Both the position numbers and the translations under genes were made by a program. A DNA stretch of 34,942 nucleotides, taken from positions 1 to 34,942 of the forward strand of contig JAHJDE010000060.1 of NCBI GenBank assembly GCA_018812525.1. The letters are read 5' to 3'. Below are positions 16,472 to 29,030 of this stretch, one piece after another (position 1 is the first letter of the stretch; the number at the start of each line of letters is the position of its first letter). The DNA is from Gammaproteobacteria bacterium (lineage in GTDB: Bacteria; Pseudomonadota; Gammaproteobacteria; Chromatiales; Chromatiaceae). The notes below the pieces were generated by a model that did not search any database, was not told the DNA's origin, and saw only the letters and a list, made by a program, of their open reading frames with translations.

Positions 16472-18451
16472 TCAGGGCAGCATATCCAGTGGAACGGGGA
16501 AGACCGAGTCACCGCCCACCGGACCGCCATCGAGGGAGACCCAGAGATCGGTGTGGTCGTGCAGTGCGCGATAATAGCTCACTTTTTCTTCCAGGCGTTG
16601 AATGAATTCAAGCTGTCGCTTGGCCGGCCAATTCCGCCAATCCTCAAGGGATACGGACATGACCTCACCCGTATAGGGTAGGCCCTCGATATATTCCTTC
16701 ATGAAGCCCATGTCGGCAAGATTGTTGGCCCCGCTTGAACGGGTACTGCCAGCCATGCGTTCGGGGTCGCGGCTGGCCGTCGCAGCCAAGCTCTTGATGT
16801 CGTCTAGAAAGTTCCGTGGTGAAAGCAGACCCTCCTCAGCAGTTTCCAGCACCTCTCGTAACATCTGGTAAAGCTCGCTGAGCTGATCCCTGGTCAGCAA
16901 CACCCGCACGTCGACCGTCTTGCGCTGCGGTTCCTTGGGGTCTCGATCAACCATCCAGGCATCAAAGACCTGGGGAATATTGCCCTTGCGGGGTTGATCG
17001 AGGTATTGCATGCGTAAGGCGTAGCCGAGCTTATTGACTTTCTCCTGCAACTGGGTCAACTGCCGATCATCAGCTACCGCCGGTTCCTGCTGAACCTGTT
17101 CTTGGGTCTGTTCTTCCGACACCGAGCCGTGCCGCATTTGAGCCACCAGCTGATCGGTAAGGAGGTCGATAACGCGCCCGAACTCAGCGACGTCCCCGGC
17201 CTTCACGCCGTAGTAGAGATCGCCGATGCCCGGATAGAGGGATAGGGCTTTGTACTGCTGTTCTGCGCTTGCGTGATTGTCGGCCCCAGTGGGGGTCAGC
17301 AGGTGCAGGACGAAAATCGCTGTGTTGTTGTCCCGCGCCAATTGACGCAGCGTGTCGGCACTCATCTTGCTGCCGGAGAGGGGGTCGTTGCCTTCACGCG
17401 CCCCCGCGTCGGTGATGAGGATGATGTAACGCGCCTGGAAGTCGCCCCAACTGATGTCATCGATGGCGCGCTTCACCCCCGCATAGGAATCCTCGATGAA
17501 GTCCTTGTTGGAAATTTTGTCGGTTTCCACCTCTGCTACCTGGGAAAAGAACTCCTTGGCGGTAGCCCCCTTTTGCAAATCGGCGAATACCATAGTGCGA
17601 TATTCCAATCCTTCGACCGAACTCGTGTCATCACGGAAGGCAACAAGGCCGAAGGCAGCAGCCCCCTGGGGGTCCTTTTTTGCTATCTGGTCGTAGATTT
17701 TGCGCACCGCCGCCTTGGTCCGCGCAATATAGGGCGCCATGGAGAGCGTCGAGTCGATCACGAATACCACTCCGGTACTCAGGGATTTAGGGCTTTTCTG
17801 GTCGGTGCCCTGGATTTGCGGCTCCTGGCCTGGGGCGTTATGGGGAACCGTGGAAACCCGCAACAGCCGGCCCTGTTCGGGTCCGATAAAGACATCCTTG
17901 AATTCGCGAATTGGCACGAGATAGAAATCATCCTTGATATCGACATAGGCTGAAGGCTGCAAAGCCACGACCGGGCTATCGGGTGGCATCTGGTTGCTGA
18001 TGGCCGCCTGATAAAGCGCGTCGAGCTCAGCACCGTTTGTGCCAGTTCCCAGCTTGCTCGCCTGTTCGGCGTCGCGATAAAGCATGACGCGGCTGTGGCC
18101 GGTCGGATCACGGAAAGAGACGGTCAGGCCATGGTTCCATTCGATCAGGTCCTGGTCGGGTATCCAACCGCCCTTCTTGCCATGGGTGTCATAACCAACC
18201 TGAACCCAGCTCCGGCCTTCGAAATCGACCCGGCTGAAGACGTAGAAGGCCGTGAATGGGGTGACGGGTTTGGCATCACCTTTGCCGGGGATAGAAACCA
18301 GTTGGGCGCCAGGTTTGGACAGCACACGCTGGAAGAGGTTTTTTTTCCCTTCGATCAAAAGGGGCCTGGTCTCCTCGGATGCCACTGCCTGAGCCTGCCC
18401 AGCGGCCAGCAGAGCCGCAACTATCAAAAGACCTCGAACAACTTTTGTCAT
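16472..18451 (-). CDS. Exported VWA domain protein (PpkA C-terminal-like)
   Basis: A 659-residue protein with a signal peptide (residues 1-22, MTKVVRGLLIVAALLAAGQA then QA). It has no lipobox and no later membrane helix, so it should be periplasmic. Residues 60-130 resemble an SH3-like module (VFSRVDFEGRSWVQVGYDTH, GGWIPDQDLIEWNHGL). Residues about 225-430 are a von Willebrand A domain with a metal-site motif of the form DxTxS (D233-S237, VFVIDSTLSM) and ILITDAGARE. The C-terminal 200 residues are helical. The SH3-plus-VWA pattern recalls the periplasmic part of the type VI kinase PpkA, but no kinase domain is present. GGAG lies eight bases before the ATG at 18451; upstream ATG 18511 would overlap the preceding gene. 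Confidence 0.8.
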   Translation of the reverse strand: MTKVVRGLLIVAALLAAGQAQAVASEETRPLLIEGKKNLFQRVLSKPGAQLVSIPGKGDAKPVTPFTAFYVFSRVDFEGRSWVQVGYDTHGKKGGWIPDQDLIEWNHGLTVSFRDPTGHSRVMLYRDAEQASKLGTGTNGAELDALYQAAISNQMPPDSPVVALQPSAYVDIKDDFYLVPIREFKDVFIGPEQGRLLRVSTVPHNAPGQEPQIQGTDQKSPKSLSTGVVFVIDSTLSMAPYIARTKAAVRKIYDQIAKKDPQGAAAFGLVAFRDDTSSVEGLEYRTMVFADLQKGATAKEFFSQVAEVETDKISNKDFIEDSYAGVKRAIDDISWGDFQARYIILITDAGAREGNDPLSGSKMSADTLRQLARDNNTAIFVLHLLTPTGADNHASAEQQYKALSLYPGIGDLYYGVKAGDVAEFGRVIDLLTDQLVAQMRHGSVSEEQTQEQVQQEPAVADDRQLTQLQEKVNKLGYALRMQYLDQPRKGNIPQVFDAWMVDRDPKEPQRKTVDVRVLLTRDQLSELYQMLREVLETAEEGLLSPRNFLDDIKSLAATASRDPERMAGSTRSSGANNLADMGFMKEYIEGLPYTGEVMSVSLEDWRNWPAKRQLEFIQRLEEKVSYYRALHDHTDLWVSLDGGPVGGDSVFPVPLDMLP

Positions 18452-18470
18452 GCTGTCTTCTCCAAGACCA

Positions 18471-19112
18471 TTACCATCCCACCAATAGACGACGCGCGTT
18501 TTCATCTCCACCGGCCGCGGCAGCTTTCACCCGCAATTTGAGATCGGCTAGCCGTTTGTCCGCTTCCTCTTGGCCCAATATCAAGGCCTGGACATACCAT
18601 TTGTGGGCCTGGGCGAAATTGGGGCCGTCCAGGAAGCTTTTATTGGGATCATGAAAACTGGGATCGGCCATCTCCGCCAATAACATGGCAGAAGGGCCGT
18701 GTCCCTGTTTTACCAAAAAAAAGTGGAGCAGATAGGCATCCGCCTTTTTTCCCGCTTGAACGTATTCTTCGGCCTTGGCGAAAAGCTCGGTCGGCGAAGG
18801 TGGCTCTCCCGCCTGACGCGCCCCTGCAATGATGACGCGCGCCTCTTCGCCGCCACCCGGGTCGATAGCCTTCGCTCCATCGCCGCTTGACTCCGAACCC
18901 CGAGGGGGTGATTCGGACTCAACCTGGACGGCCTTGGTCTTGGAATAGGACTTGGCCACACCGGGCTCATCCCAGTTGACAAAAAAAACATTCCAGGCCA
19001 AAAGGCTAATAATACCGACAACCAGGGCGATCCTCAGCTTCTCGCCGCGTAAAAAGCCCCGCTGCCTCCCGCCAACTTCACCCAAACCGGTGAATCCTCT
19101 ATGATCGGCCAT
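18471..19112 (-). CDS. Membrane-anchored protein with Sel1-like repeat
   Basis: A 213-residue protein, first gene of the four-gene operon. It has a basic N-terminus, one membrane helix (about 27-45, [19 protein letters not shown]), then a low-complexity charged linker. The C-terminal half is helical, with the pattern [20 protein letters not shown] followed by [20 protein letters not shown]. That last segment fits a Sel1/TPR repeat (A..WY..A...G...A..RL). The topology places the repeats in the periplasm, together with the exported VWA protein encoded 19 bases downstream. I do not recognise a named family. GGGA lies about seven bases before the ATG. Confidence 0.75.
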   Translation of the reverse strand: MADHRGFTGLGEVGGRQRGFLRGEKLRIALVVGIISLLAWNVFFVNWDEPGVAKSYSKTKAVQVESESPPRGSESSGDGAKAIDPGGGEEARVIIAGARQAGEPPSPTELFAKAEEYVQAGKKADAYLLHFFLVKQGHGPSAMLLAEMADPSFHDPNKSFLDGPNFAQAHKWYVQALILGQEEADKRLADLKLRVKAAAAGGDENARRLLVGW

Positions 19113-19198
19113 CTACATTCCCATCGGGCGCTACGGCGCCTGCTTGCAATTTAGACCTTGGTTTATCATACACGTCATTTAGCCGGGAAAAAATCCCT

Positions 19199-22900
<3,702 letters not shown>

Positions 22901-22915
22901 TCCGCAGTTGGGGAT

Positions 22916-23566
22916 TCAGAGATAGTAGACCGACTTGGTCATGACCCTGGATGTCAGTTTCATCGCAGAGCGGATGGGAATCGGGAGGTCAACAGCGCCC
23001 GCTTTCAGCGCCGAGGTGGCGTGGCGCAGTTCGTCTTCCTTCATCTGCTCCAGAATGGCCCGGCTTTTCTGATCCTGGGGTGGCAGCCGGGAGAGGTGGT
23101 CCTCCAGGTGGGCCGTTACTTGCCTTTCGGTTTCTGCCACGAACCCAAGGCTCCATTTGTCGCCGGCCATGCCTGCAGTAGCGCCAATCAGGAAGGACCC
23201 GAGATACCAGAAGGGGTTGAGGATGCTTTTCCGGTTGTCGAGTTCCTCCAGCCGCTTTTCGCACCAGTCGAGATGGTCATTTTCCTCCATCGCTGCCCGC
23301 TCCATGATCGCTCTGACATCGCCGAGACACGCGCTAGCCCCCTGTCCCTGATAGAGGGCCTGGGCGCAAACCTCGCCTGTGTGGTTTATTCGCATCAGGC
23401 GCGCGGCATGGAGCTTTTCGCTGTCATTCATCTCAAGCTCAGGCAGGGTGGCTGCGGGATTGGTTCGTTCGGTCATTTGCGGCTTGCCGAAGAGGGTACG
23501 AAGGGCATTATCCAGACCGATCACCAGCTTGTCCGCCGGCATCAGGTTTCGAGTCGTCAGGGTCAT
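22916..23566 (-). CDS. coq7: Demethoxyubiquinone hydroxylase Coq7
   Basis: A 216-residue di-iron monooxygenase that performs the last ring hydroxylation of ubiquinone synthesis. The ferritin-like iron ligands are visible in order: RINHTGEVCAQALYQGQ, AMEENDHLDWCEKRL, ETERQVTAHLEDHL and MKEDELRHATSALKAGA. It replaces UbiF in bacteria that carry it. The N-terminus is uncertain. The ATG at 23566 gives 216 residues, and one at 23542 (MPADKLVIGLDNAL) resembles homologues better. Neither has a good ribosome binding site. It is 50 bases downstream of the GlcF-like gene on the same strand and converges on metH with a 15-base gap. Confidence 0.94.
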   Translation of the reverse strand: MTLTTRNLMPADKLVIGLDNALRTLFGKPQMTERTNPAATLPELEMNDSEKLHAARLMRINHTGEVCAQALYQGQGASACLGDVRAIMERAAMEENDHLDWCEKRLEELDNRKSILNPFWYLGSFLIGATAGMAGDKWSLGFVAETERQVTAHLEDHLSRLPPQDQKSRAILEQMKEDELRHATSALKAGAVDLPIPIRSAMKLTSRVMTKSVYYL

Positions 23567-23616
23567 GGGGTTGGCATCCAGATTCGTCGGTTACTATGGT
23601 CGATTGTAGGCCAAGC

Positions 23617-24777
23617 TTAAGGGAGAAGTTCAGCGACAAGCTCGACCGGATGGCGAACAGGGATGTCCAATCCGCAATCCAGCAAGCCCCGCTGCATGTG
23701 AAGACGGCAACCCGTGTTGGAAGTGAGAATGACCCTGGGTTGCAATAGTCTTATCTCGTCCAGGAGAGGATCAAGCAATTGCCGGGCGGTATCCGCTTGC
23801 TCAATCAGATGCATGCCTGCTCCGCCACAACAGCCATATCCTGAAGAAAGTGCTACAACGTACGCACCGGGGATCCGGTCAATGAGGCCCATGACAGCCT
23901 GTTCGGATTTCATGGAATTGCGTAGCGAGCACGGGGTGTGGATGGCAATCTGCCCATCGAACGCATTGAGCCCCAGATCATTGGGCCAAGGGACTTGCGC
24001 CAGAAAGGCGCTTGCATCGATCACTCGGTCCCCGAGGTAGGTTTGCAAGTAGGCGCCGCAGCCACTGGCGAAGGAGATAATATGGCTGGCCCCATCAAAG
24101 GCCTGGATATTCCGGTCTTGATACCTTTCCGCTTTCAGTTGATTGCCGCCGTGCCCATAGACAGCGCCACAACAAATCTGATCGGGAGGAATCCGAGTGT
24201 TGACCCCGAGCTTGTCGGCAATGGCCTGGAATGCATGAAAGGTCGCTTGTTCAACCAGGCGGGTTGCGCATCCCAGAAATAGGTAGGCATCGCAATCGGA
24301 AGCCTCCCGGTTGGGTGATGCGGTCGAAAGCTGTTCCGCAACGAGGTGCGGCAGCACCCGCAAGAGATTTTTGTACCGCTGAGGCGCCACCTTCAAGCCA
24401 AGGGGATAGAGGGGGCTGCCCCGGAAAACTCTGATCGCAGTGCGACCGAAAGACGATGAGGGAATCCGGGCCATGGCATCTGCCATTAACCCCCGGTGAC
24501 TTGGGAGACGTTCCAGTGCCGCATCGATGAGGCTTGAATACTTGACGCCCGAAGGACAGGCTGCTGTGCAATTGAGACAGTGCAAGCAGCTTTCAAGGTG
24601 TCGCCGGAGGGGTTTGTCGACCGATAAATGCCCCTGGAGAAGACCCTGAATCAAGGAAATACGGCCACGCGGGGATTCCCCTTCGTCCTGTCGGAGGCGA
24701 TAGGTCGGGCAATGGGGCAGGCAGAGACCGCATTTGACACAGAGGTCAGACTCCTGCAACAACTGTTCATCTTTCAA
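23617..24777 (-). CDS. glcF: GlcF-like (Fe-S)-binding oxidoreductase subunit
   Basis: A 386-residue protein with two ferredoxin-type 4Fe-4S motifs (C13-x2-C16-x2-C19-x3-C23 in CVKCGLCLPHC, and C64-x2-C67-x2-C70-x3-C74 in CLHCLNCTAAC). Two CCG-type domains follow (FLGCATRL, QICCGAVYGHGG, GYGCCGGAGMHL, TSNTGCRLHM). This is the layout of GlcF, the electron-transfer subunit of glycolate oxidase, and of related lactate or glycerol-3-phosphate dehydrogenase subunits. No glcD or glcE is nearby, so the substrate cannot be assigned. The start appears to be a TTG at 24777: the frame has no ATG before the first cysteine motif, and a stop lies seven codons upstream. Confidence 0.85.
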   Translation of the reverse strand: MKDEQLLQESDLCVKCGLCLPHCPTYRLRQDEGESPRGRISLIQGLLQGHLSVDKPLRRHLESCLHCLNCTAACPSGVKYSSLIDAALERLPSHRGLMADAMARIPSSSFGRTAIRVFRGSPLYPLGLKVAPQRYKNLLRVLPHLVAEQLSTASPNREASDCDAYLFLGCATRLVEQATFHAFQAIADKLGVNTRIPPDQICCGAVYGHGGNQLKAERYQDRNIQAFDGASHIISFASGCGAYLQTYLGDRVIDASAFLAQVPWPNDLGLNAFDGQIAIHTPCSLRNSMKSEQAVMGLIDRIPGAYVVALSSGYGCCGGAGMHLIEQADTARQLLDPLLDEIRLLQPRVILTSNTGCRLHMQRGLLDCGLDIPVRHPVELVAELLP

Positions 24778-24847
24778 TGCGAAGGACTGTAATGGTCAGG
24801 GGTATACTGGGTGCTGGATATTATCGGAATTGGAGAGGGCGCGTCGC

Positions 24848-25174
24848 ATGGCTTTTTATCAACAGCATCTCTTCGTCTGCAATAATCGGCGTGAGGACGG
24901 CACGCCCTGCTGTGCAATGCTTGGGGCCAGTGAGGCCAAGGGCCATCTGAAAAAACGGGCCAAAGAAGCAGGAATCCACGAGCCGGGCGGCGTTCGGATC
25001 AATTCGGCGGGTTGCATGGGGCGCTGTGATGAAGGCCCTGTGATCGTCATCTACCCTGAAGGGGTTTGGTATACCTACGTGGATAGTCAGGACCTGGATG
25101 AAATCTTCGAGGAGCATCTGCTGGCAGGGAGGCCGGTGGAGCGGTTGCGCCTGCCGGGCAAGAAGGAGACATGA
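24848..25174 (+). CDS. Thioredoxin-like 2Fe-2S ferredoxin
   Basis: A 108-residue protein with the cysteine spacing of thioredoxin-fold 2Fe-2S ferredoxins. C11 is in [17 protein letters not shown]21 or C22 follows, and C56 and C60 are in [14 protein letters not shown]. The segment [15 protein letters not shown] and the ending with [12 protein letters not shown] are also typical. It is likely a soluble electron carrier of unknown partner. The ATG at 24848 follows GGAGAGGG by eight bases. The longer open frame from 24734 overlaps the divergent GlcF-like gene and is not coding. The divergent start of another iron-sulfur gene invites a functional link, which is only inference. Confidence 0.88.
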   Translation: MAFYQQHLFVCNNRREDGTPCCAMLGASEAKGHLKKRAKEAGIHEPGGVRINSAGCMGRCDEGPVIVIYPEGVWYTYVDSQDLDEIFEEHLLAGRPVERLRLPGKKET

Positions 25175-25209
25175 GAGCGCACCAGCCCCGTTTTTTTTGC
25201 CTGTCGGTC

Positions 25210-25238
25210 TTGATTGGATGACGGATGGCGGGTATATT
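25210..25238 (+). promoter_or_regulatory. Sigma-70 promoter of rplM-rpsI
   Basis: TTGATT (25210-25215) and TATATT (25233-25238) are separated by exactly 17 bases. Transcription would start near 25245, leaving a leader of about 45 bases before rplM. The leader begins with a small hairpin, GATCT/AGATC with a six-base loop (about 25243-25258). In E. coli, L13 represses its own operon; whether this hairpin takes part is unknown. Confidence 0.65.
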
Positions 25239-25289
25239 TCGCGATCTTTTTCGAGATCAATGCATTTCGTTGCCTTTGGAGCAGCCTTA

Positions 25290-25718
25290 ATGACAACTCT
25301 GAGTACAAAACCAGCGGAAGTACGCCGTGACTGGTATGTGGTTGATGCCTCCGGCAAGACCCTGGGACGCTTGGCTTCCGAGATTGCCCGCCGGTTGCGC
25401 GGCAAACATAAGCCCGAATATACGCCCCATGTCGATACCGGGGACTTCATCGTTGTGGTCAATGCCGAGAAGGTGGCGGTCACGGGAAACAAGCTGAAGG
25501 ACAAGATATACCATCACCATACGGGCTTCATCGGCAACCTCAAGTCCATCAGCCTGGAAAAATTGCTCGCGAAGGCCCCCGAACGTGTTATCCAGCAGGC
25601 AGTTAAAGGCATGATGCCGCGCAACCCCTTGGGGCGGGCCATGCTGAGTAAGCTGAAGATCTACGCGGGCGCGGAGCATAAACATCAAGCTCAGCAGCCC
25701 AAAACGCTCGAAATCTGA
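25290..25718 (+). CDS. rplM: 50S ribosomal protein L13
   Basis: A 142-residue protein of the large ribosomal subunit, essential for early 50S assembly. Conserved segments include [53 protein letters not shown] and [20 protein letters not shown]. The ATG at 25290 has GGAG eight bases upstream. The frame is open further upstream but without similarity to L13. rpsI follows after 14 bases, the standard operon. Confidence 0.98.
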   Translation: MTTLSTKPAEVRRDWYVVDASGKTLGRLASEIARRLRGKHKPEYTPHVDTGDFIVVVNAEKVAVTGNKLKDKIYHHHTGFIGNLKSISLEKLLAKAPERVIQQAVKGMMPRNPLGRAMLSKLKIYAGAEHKHQAQQPKTLEI

Positions 25719-25732
25719 TTTGGAATACTATC

Positions 25733-26122
25733 ATGGCAGAAGTCATCAATTGCACCGGGCGTCGCAAGACCTCCACAGCGCGCGTTTTCCTTTCTTCGGG
25801 TAACGGCAGCATCTCCATCAATAGCCGCAGCCTGGAGAACTTCTTCGGTCGCGAAACAGCGCGGATGATTGTCCGTCAGCCTTTGGAAGCGGCAGGCGTG
25901 CTGGACAAGGTTGATTTACAGATAACCGTCGCCGGTGGCGGGATCAGCGGACAAGCCGGCGCCATTCGCCATGGCATCGCGCGCGCCCTGTCCCTCTATG
26001 ATGAGGGCCTGCGCGGAACCATGCGCCAGGCAGGTTATCTTACACGTGATGCCCGTATGGTTGAGCGTAAGAAGGTAGGCCTGCATAAGGCACGAAAGCG
26101 TCCGCAATACTCCAAGCGTTAA
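25733..26122 (+). CDS. rpsI: 30S ribosomal protein S9
   Basis: A 129-residue small-subunit protein whose basic C-terminal tail reaches the P site. Characteristic parts are [59 protein letters not shown] and the universal ending RPQYSKR. The second gene of the rplM-rpsI operon. Confidence 0.98.
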   Translation: MAEVINCTGRRKTSTARVFLSSGNGSISINSRSLENFFGRETARMIVRQPLEAAGVLDKVDLQITVAGGGISGQAGAIRHGIARALSLYDEGLRGTMRQAGYLTRDARMVERKKVGLHKARKRPQYSKR

Positions 26123-26156
26123 TCCGGACCTAATGCCGGGACGACAAGCAGTTCCT

Positions 26157-26230
26157 TGGGGACTCGTCTAATGGTAGGACAGCGGACTCTGACTCCGTAT
26201 GTGGGGGTTCAAATCCCTCGTCCCCAGCCA
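26157..26230 (+). tRNA. tRNA-Gln (anticodon CTG)
   Basis: The cloverleaf folds fully. The acceptor stem TGGGGAC pairs with GTCCCCA, and the D arm is GTCT/GGAC. The anticodon stem GCGGA/TCCGT has loop CTCTGAC, placing anticodon CTG at 26189-26191. The T stem GGGGG/CCCTC has loop TTCAAAT. CCA is encoded. The weak T-A first acceptor pair is typical of glutamine tRNA. It reads CAG codons. It lies 34 bases after rpsI and may be cotranscribed. Confidence 0.95.
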
Positions 26231-26236
26231 AGGTAA

Positions 26237-26264
26237 GAAAAGGCCCGTATGGGCCTTTTCTTTT
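26237..26264 (+). terminator. Rho-independent terminator after tRNA-Gln
   Basis: GAAAAGGCCC (26237-26246) and GGGCCTTTTC (26251-26260) form a perfect ten-base-pair stem with loop GTAT, followed by TTTT. It begins seven bases after the tRNA end and should terminate the rplM-rpsI-tRNA transcript. Confidence 0.9.
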
Positions 26265-26454
26265 GGGGCATCATCCACGCGCTCACCGATATTGCAATTG
26301 AAGATCACCTGAAGCATGTCCTTTTATTTCAGTCGGTTGCGTCGGATAGGTGATGTTCATATTCACGTAGCAGCTTGTTTTTATTGAAGAAATCACTGTT
26401 CTGCGAGATATTATGCGGCCAAGTGTCGGCTGAAAGGTCAGGCCGATACGACTC

Positions 26455-29028
26455 ATGCGCGCGATGGGAATAACAGTGTCCAAGAAAAAAATATTGACCA
26501 TTATAGTCCAGGGGCTACTGGCCTTGCCTTGGGGTGCTGCCGTCGCCCAGGGCGCTTCATGGGATTGCGCCCCTGGAGGGATGGACTGGAATTGCTCGGA
26601 TGACAAAGCAAATGAGGCGGTGACTTATCCGCTTTTGGCTGAAAATGCGGCAGCCTTGCCCTCGCCGGAAAAAGCCGGCGGCGCTGGACATCCAAGATGG
26701 ACTGACCTGAACCCTAGCCCCAAGGTTACTAATGAAGTGGCCGCCAATGCGGACAGGGATTCCTATGGCACGGGCCTTGCCGCTTCCAAAAAGGCAGTGC
26801 CGCAAGATAACAATAATCAGATCAAACGGGATTCGGTGTCTGTTCGATCCCAGGCACAGGGTGATCGATACCACAGATTGGATGAAGGATTGAGCTGGCA
26901 AAGCTGCGGCGTGCCAATTGGCGGTCAGACCTCGTTGCTGGGAGGGAAGACCGCGAACAGGGATCTCGACATCAGTTCCGATGCGGTTAGCTGGCAGCGG
27001 AATGATCAGATTGCCTTATTTACCGGCGATGTGGAGGTCCATCAGGAAGACCAGCACCTGGAGTCGGATTGGCTTCGCTACACCCGCTCGGATGGGAAGG
27101 TCAGCGTCAAGGGCAACTTCCTTTACCAATCGCCATCCTTGCGGCTGCTGGCTGATGAGGGAGAGTTCTACCTGAATGAAAAGAGGGGTAGCACGACCGG
27201 GGTAAAAGGCTACCGGATATTGGAAAATGGTGGACGCGGGACGGCGGATAAGGTGGTCGTCTTGGATAGCAACCACAGCCACCATGAAAATATCACTTAT
27301 ACCACTTGCCGGCCTGGCAATAGCGACTGGTACATCAGTGCGGACGAGCTGGAAATAAACAACGAGTCGGGCTGGGGCGAGGCAAAGGACGCCACCCTGC
27401 GCTTTTTGGGCACCCCCATACTCTATGCGCCGTATTTTAAATTCCCGGTAGATGACCGTCGGATGTCGGGATTTCTTACGCCATCAGTCGCCAGCTCGAA
27501 CAAAACAGGGATTGATGTCACCGCACCCTATTATCTGAATCTGGCGCCCAATTACGATGCGACCCTCTACCCTCGCATCATGTCTGATCGCGGGCTGATG
27601 CTGGGTGGCGAGTTTCGATTCCTGACGGATGACTCGGCAGGATTGCTCGGTGCGGAGATTCTCCCGGATGATGCGGGAAATTCCACAGGAACAAGGGATA
27701 CCCGCGGCTCTCTTGCGCTACGCTACACAAGCAATCCGGCCCCCCGCTGGTCGACACGACTCTATGCGGACTATGCTTCCGACGATACCTATCTGACCGA
27801 TTTCGGCTCAAACCTGGGCGTAACCAGCGCGGTTAACCTGGAACGGACAGCCGAGGCGAGCTATTCGGGCGATTTTTGGAGTTTTGTGGGGCGGTTCCAG
27901 GATTACCAGACCATCGACAACAGCATAGCCGCTGTCGACAAACCCTACAGCCGTTTGCCACAACTCTTATTGAACATGGAGAAGCCGGACCCATCGACCG
28001 GGCTGACCTACCATTTCCTGGGTGAGTACACCCATTTCTATCACGAGAACGCCGTCTTCGGTCAGCGTCTCGATTTGATGCCAGGTGTCAGCTATCCAAT
28101 CCTGCGTCCCTGGGGCCACATGATTCCAAAAATCAGTGGCCGCTATACGGCCTATGCCCTGAAAGATCAAGCCGCTGGCATGTCCGATAATCCGGATCGC
28201 GCCCTGCCCGTATTTAGCCTGGATAGCGGCTTGGTATTTGAGCGCTCGACCGACTGGCTTGGTCAGGCTGCAGTGCAAACCCTGGAACCACGGCTATTTT
28301 ATCTCTTTACCCCGGAGGAGAATCAGGACGGGCTACCCGTTTTTGATACAACGGAATATGGCTTGTCCTTTGACAGCCTGTTCCGCGAGAACCGCTTCAG
28401 CGGCGCGGATCGGCAGGCTGATGCAAACCAGCTTACGGCCGCACTGACCAGTCGCTTTTTTTCCGAGTCGACGGGACGTGAGTGGCTGAGCCTGAGTCTT
28501 GGCGAGGTCTTCTATTTTGAGGACAGAAATGTTCAGTTGCCGGGCGCGCCAGCGGTACAGGACGGGGCATCTTCCATGGTTGCCGAACTGAGTTCAAACT
28601 TTGCACCCGATTGGTACACCAGTGTTTACTATCAATGGAACCCCCATGTTGACGACACGGAAAAGACCGCCGCCATGCTGCGTTACAAGGATGAAGAGAT
28701 GCGAGTCGTCAATCTGGCCTACCGTTATGAGGTGGCGTTGCAGGATCAGGTGGATGCCTCGTTCCATTGGCCGGTAAGCGCGGGCTGGAGCCTGGTCGGC
28801 CGCTGGAACTATTCTATGCGTGACGAAAAGACATTGGATCGCTTTGGTGGCTTTGAATACAACAGTTGCTGCTGGGCATTCAGATTTGTCGGGCGTCATT
28901 TCGTGAACAATGATCAGACGACGACCGGGGTCTTTGCCCAGCTTGAACTCACTGGTCTTGGCGCCATAGGGCAAAGCGTCGACAAGCTGATTGAAGAGGG
29001 CGTGCTCGGCTATGAGGTAAGGCGTTGA
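26455..29028 (+). CDS. lptD: LPS-assembly outer-membrane protein LptD
   Basis: An 857-residue outer-membrane barrel that, with LptE, inserts LPS into the outer leaflet. It has a signal peptide (core ILTIIVQGLLALPWGAAVAQG), a jellyroll OstA domain (about 170-300, FTGDVEVHQEDQHLESDWLR, VKGNFLYQSPSLRLLADEGE) and a C-terminal barrel. The disulfide cysteines known from E. coli have counterparts: C151 (SCGVPIGG), C285 (TTCRPGNSDW) and the CC pair C805-C806. Between the signal and C151 lies an extra segment of about 115 residues with C38 and C47 (WDCAPGGMDWNC). The start could be the ATG at 26455 or 26464; no clear ribosome binding site helps. surA follows two bases after the stop. The 190-base upstream gap holds only the weak dyad ATCACCT/AGGTGAT. 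Confidence 0.95.
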   Translation: MRAMGITVSKKKILTIIVQGLLALPWGAAVAQGASWDCAPGGMDWNCSDDKANEAVTYPLLAENAAALPSPEKAGGAGHPRWTDLNPSPKVTNEVAANADRDSYGTGLAASKKAVPQDNNNQIKRDSVSVRSQAQGDRYHRLDEGLSWQSCGVPIGGQTSLLGGKTANRDLDISSDAVSWQRNDQIALFTGDVEVHQEDQHLESDWLRYTRSDGKVSVKGNFLYQSPSLRLLADEGEFYLNEKRGSTTGVKGYRILENGGRGTADKVVVLDSNHSHHENITYTTCRPGNSDWYISADELEINNESGWGEAKDATLRFLGTPILYAPYFKFPVDDRRMSGFLTPSVASSNKTGIDVTAPYYLNLAPNYDATLYPRIMSDRGLMLGGEFRFLTDDSAGLLGAEILPDDAGNSTGTRDTRGSLALRYTSNPAPRWSTRLYADYASDDTYLTDFGSNLGVTSAVNLERTAEASYSGDFWSFVGRFQDYQTIDNSIAAVDKPYSRLPQLLLNMEKPDPSTGLTYHFLGEYTHFYHENAVFGQRLDLMPGVSYPILRPWGHMIPKISGRYTAYALKDQAAGMSDNPDRALPVFSLDSGLVFERSTDWLGQAAVQTLEPRLFYLFTPEENQDGLPVFDTTEYGLSFDSLFRENRFSGADRQADANQLTAALTSRFFSESTGREWLSLSLGEVFYFEDRNVQLPGAPAVQDGASSMVAELSSNFAPDWYTSVYYQWNPHVDDTEKTAAMLRYKDEEMRVVNLAYRYEVALQDQVDASFHWPVSAGWSLVGRWNYSMRDEKTLDRFGGFEYNSCCWAFRFVGRHFVNNDQTTTGVFAQLELTGLGAIGQSVDKLIEEGVLGYEVRR

Positions 29029-29030
29029 TT

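Noticed and set aside
19113-19198. Possible cobalamin or SAM riboswitch before metH
   Set aside because: Only 86 bases separate metH from the divergent gene. I see no B12-box-like sequence, and the hairpins present (GGCGC/GCGCC, GGGA/TCCC) are very short.
25184-25204. Run of eight T residues after the ferredoxin gene as a terminator
   Set aside because: No convincing GC-rich stem precedes the T-run.
26304-26354. Dyad ATCACCT/AGGTGAT upstream of lptD as a regulatory RNA
   Set aside because: A seven-base dyad with a wide spacer is easily chance. No sigma-E-like promoter could be recognised around it.
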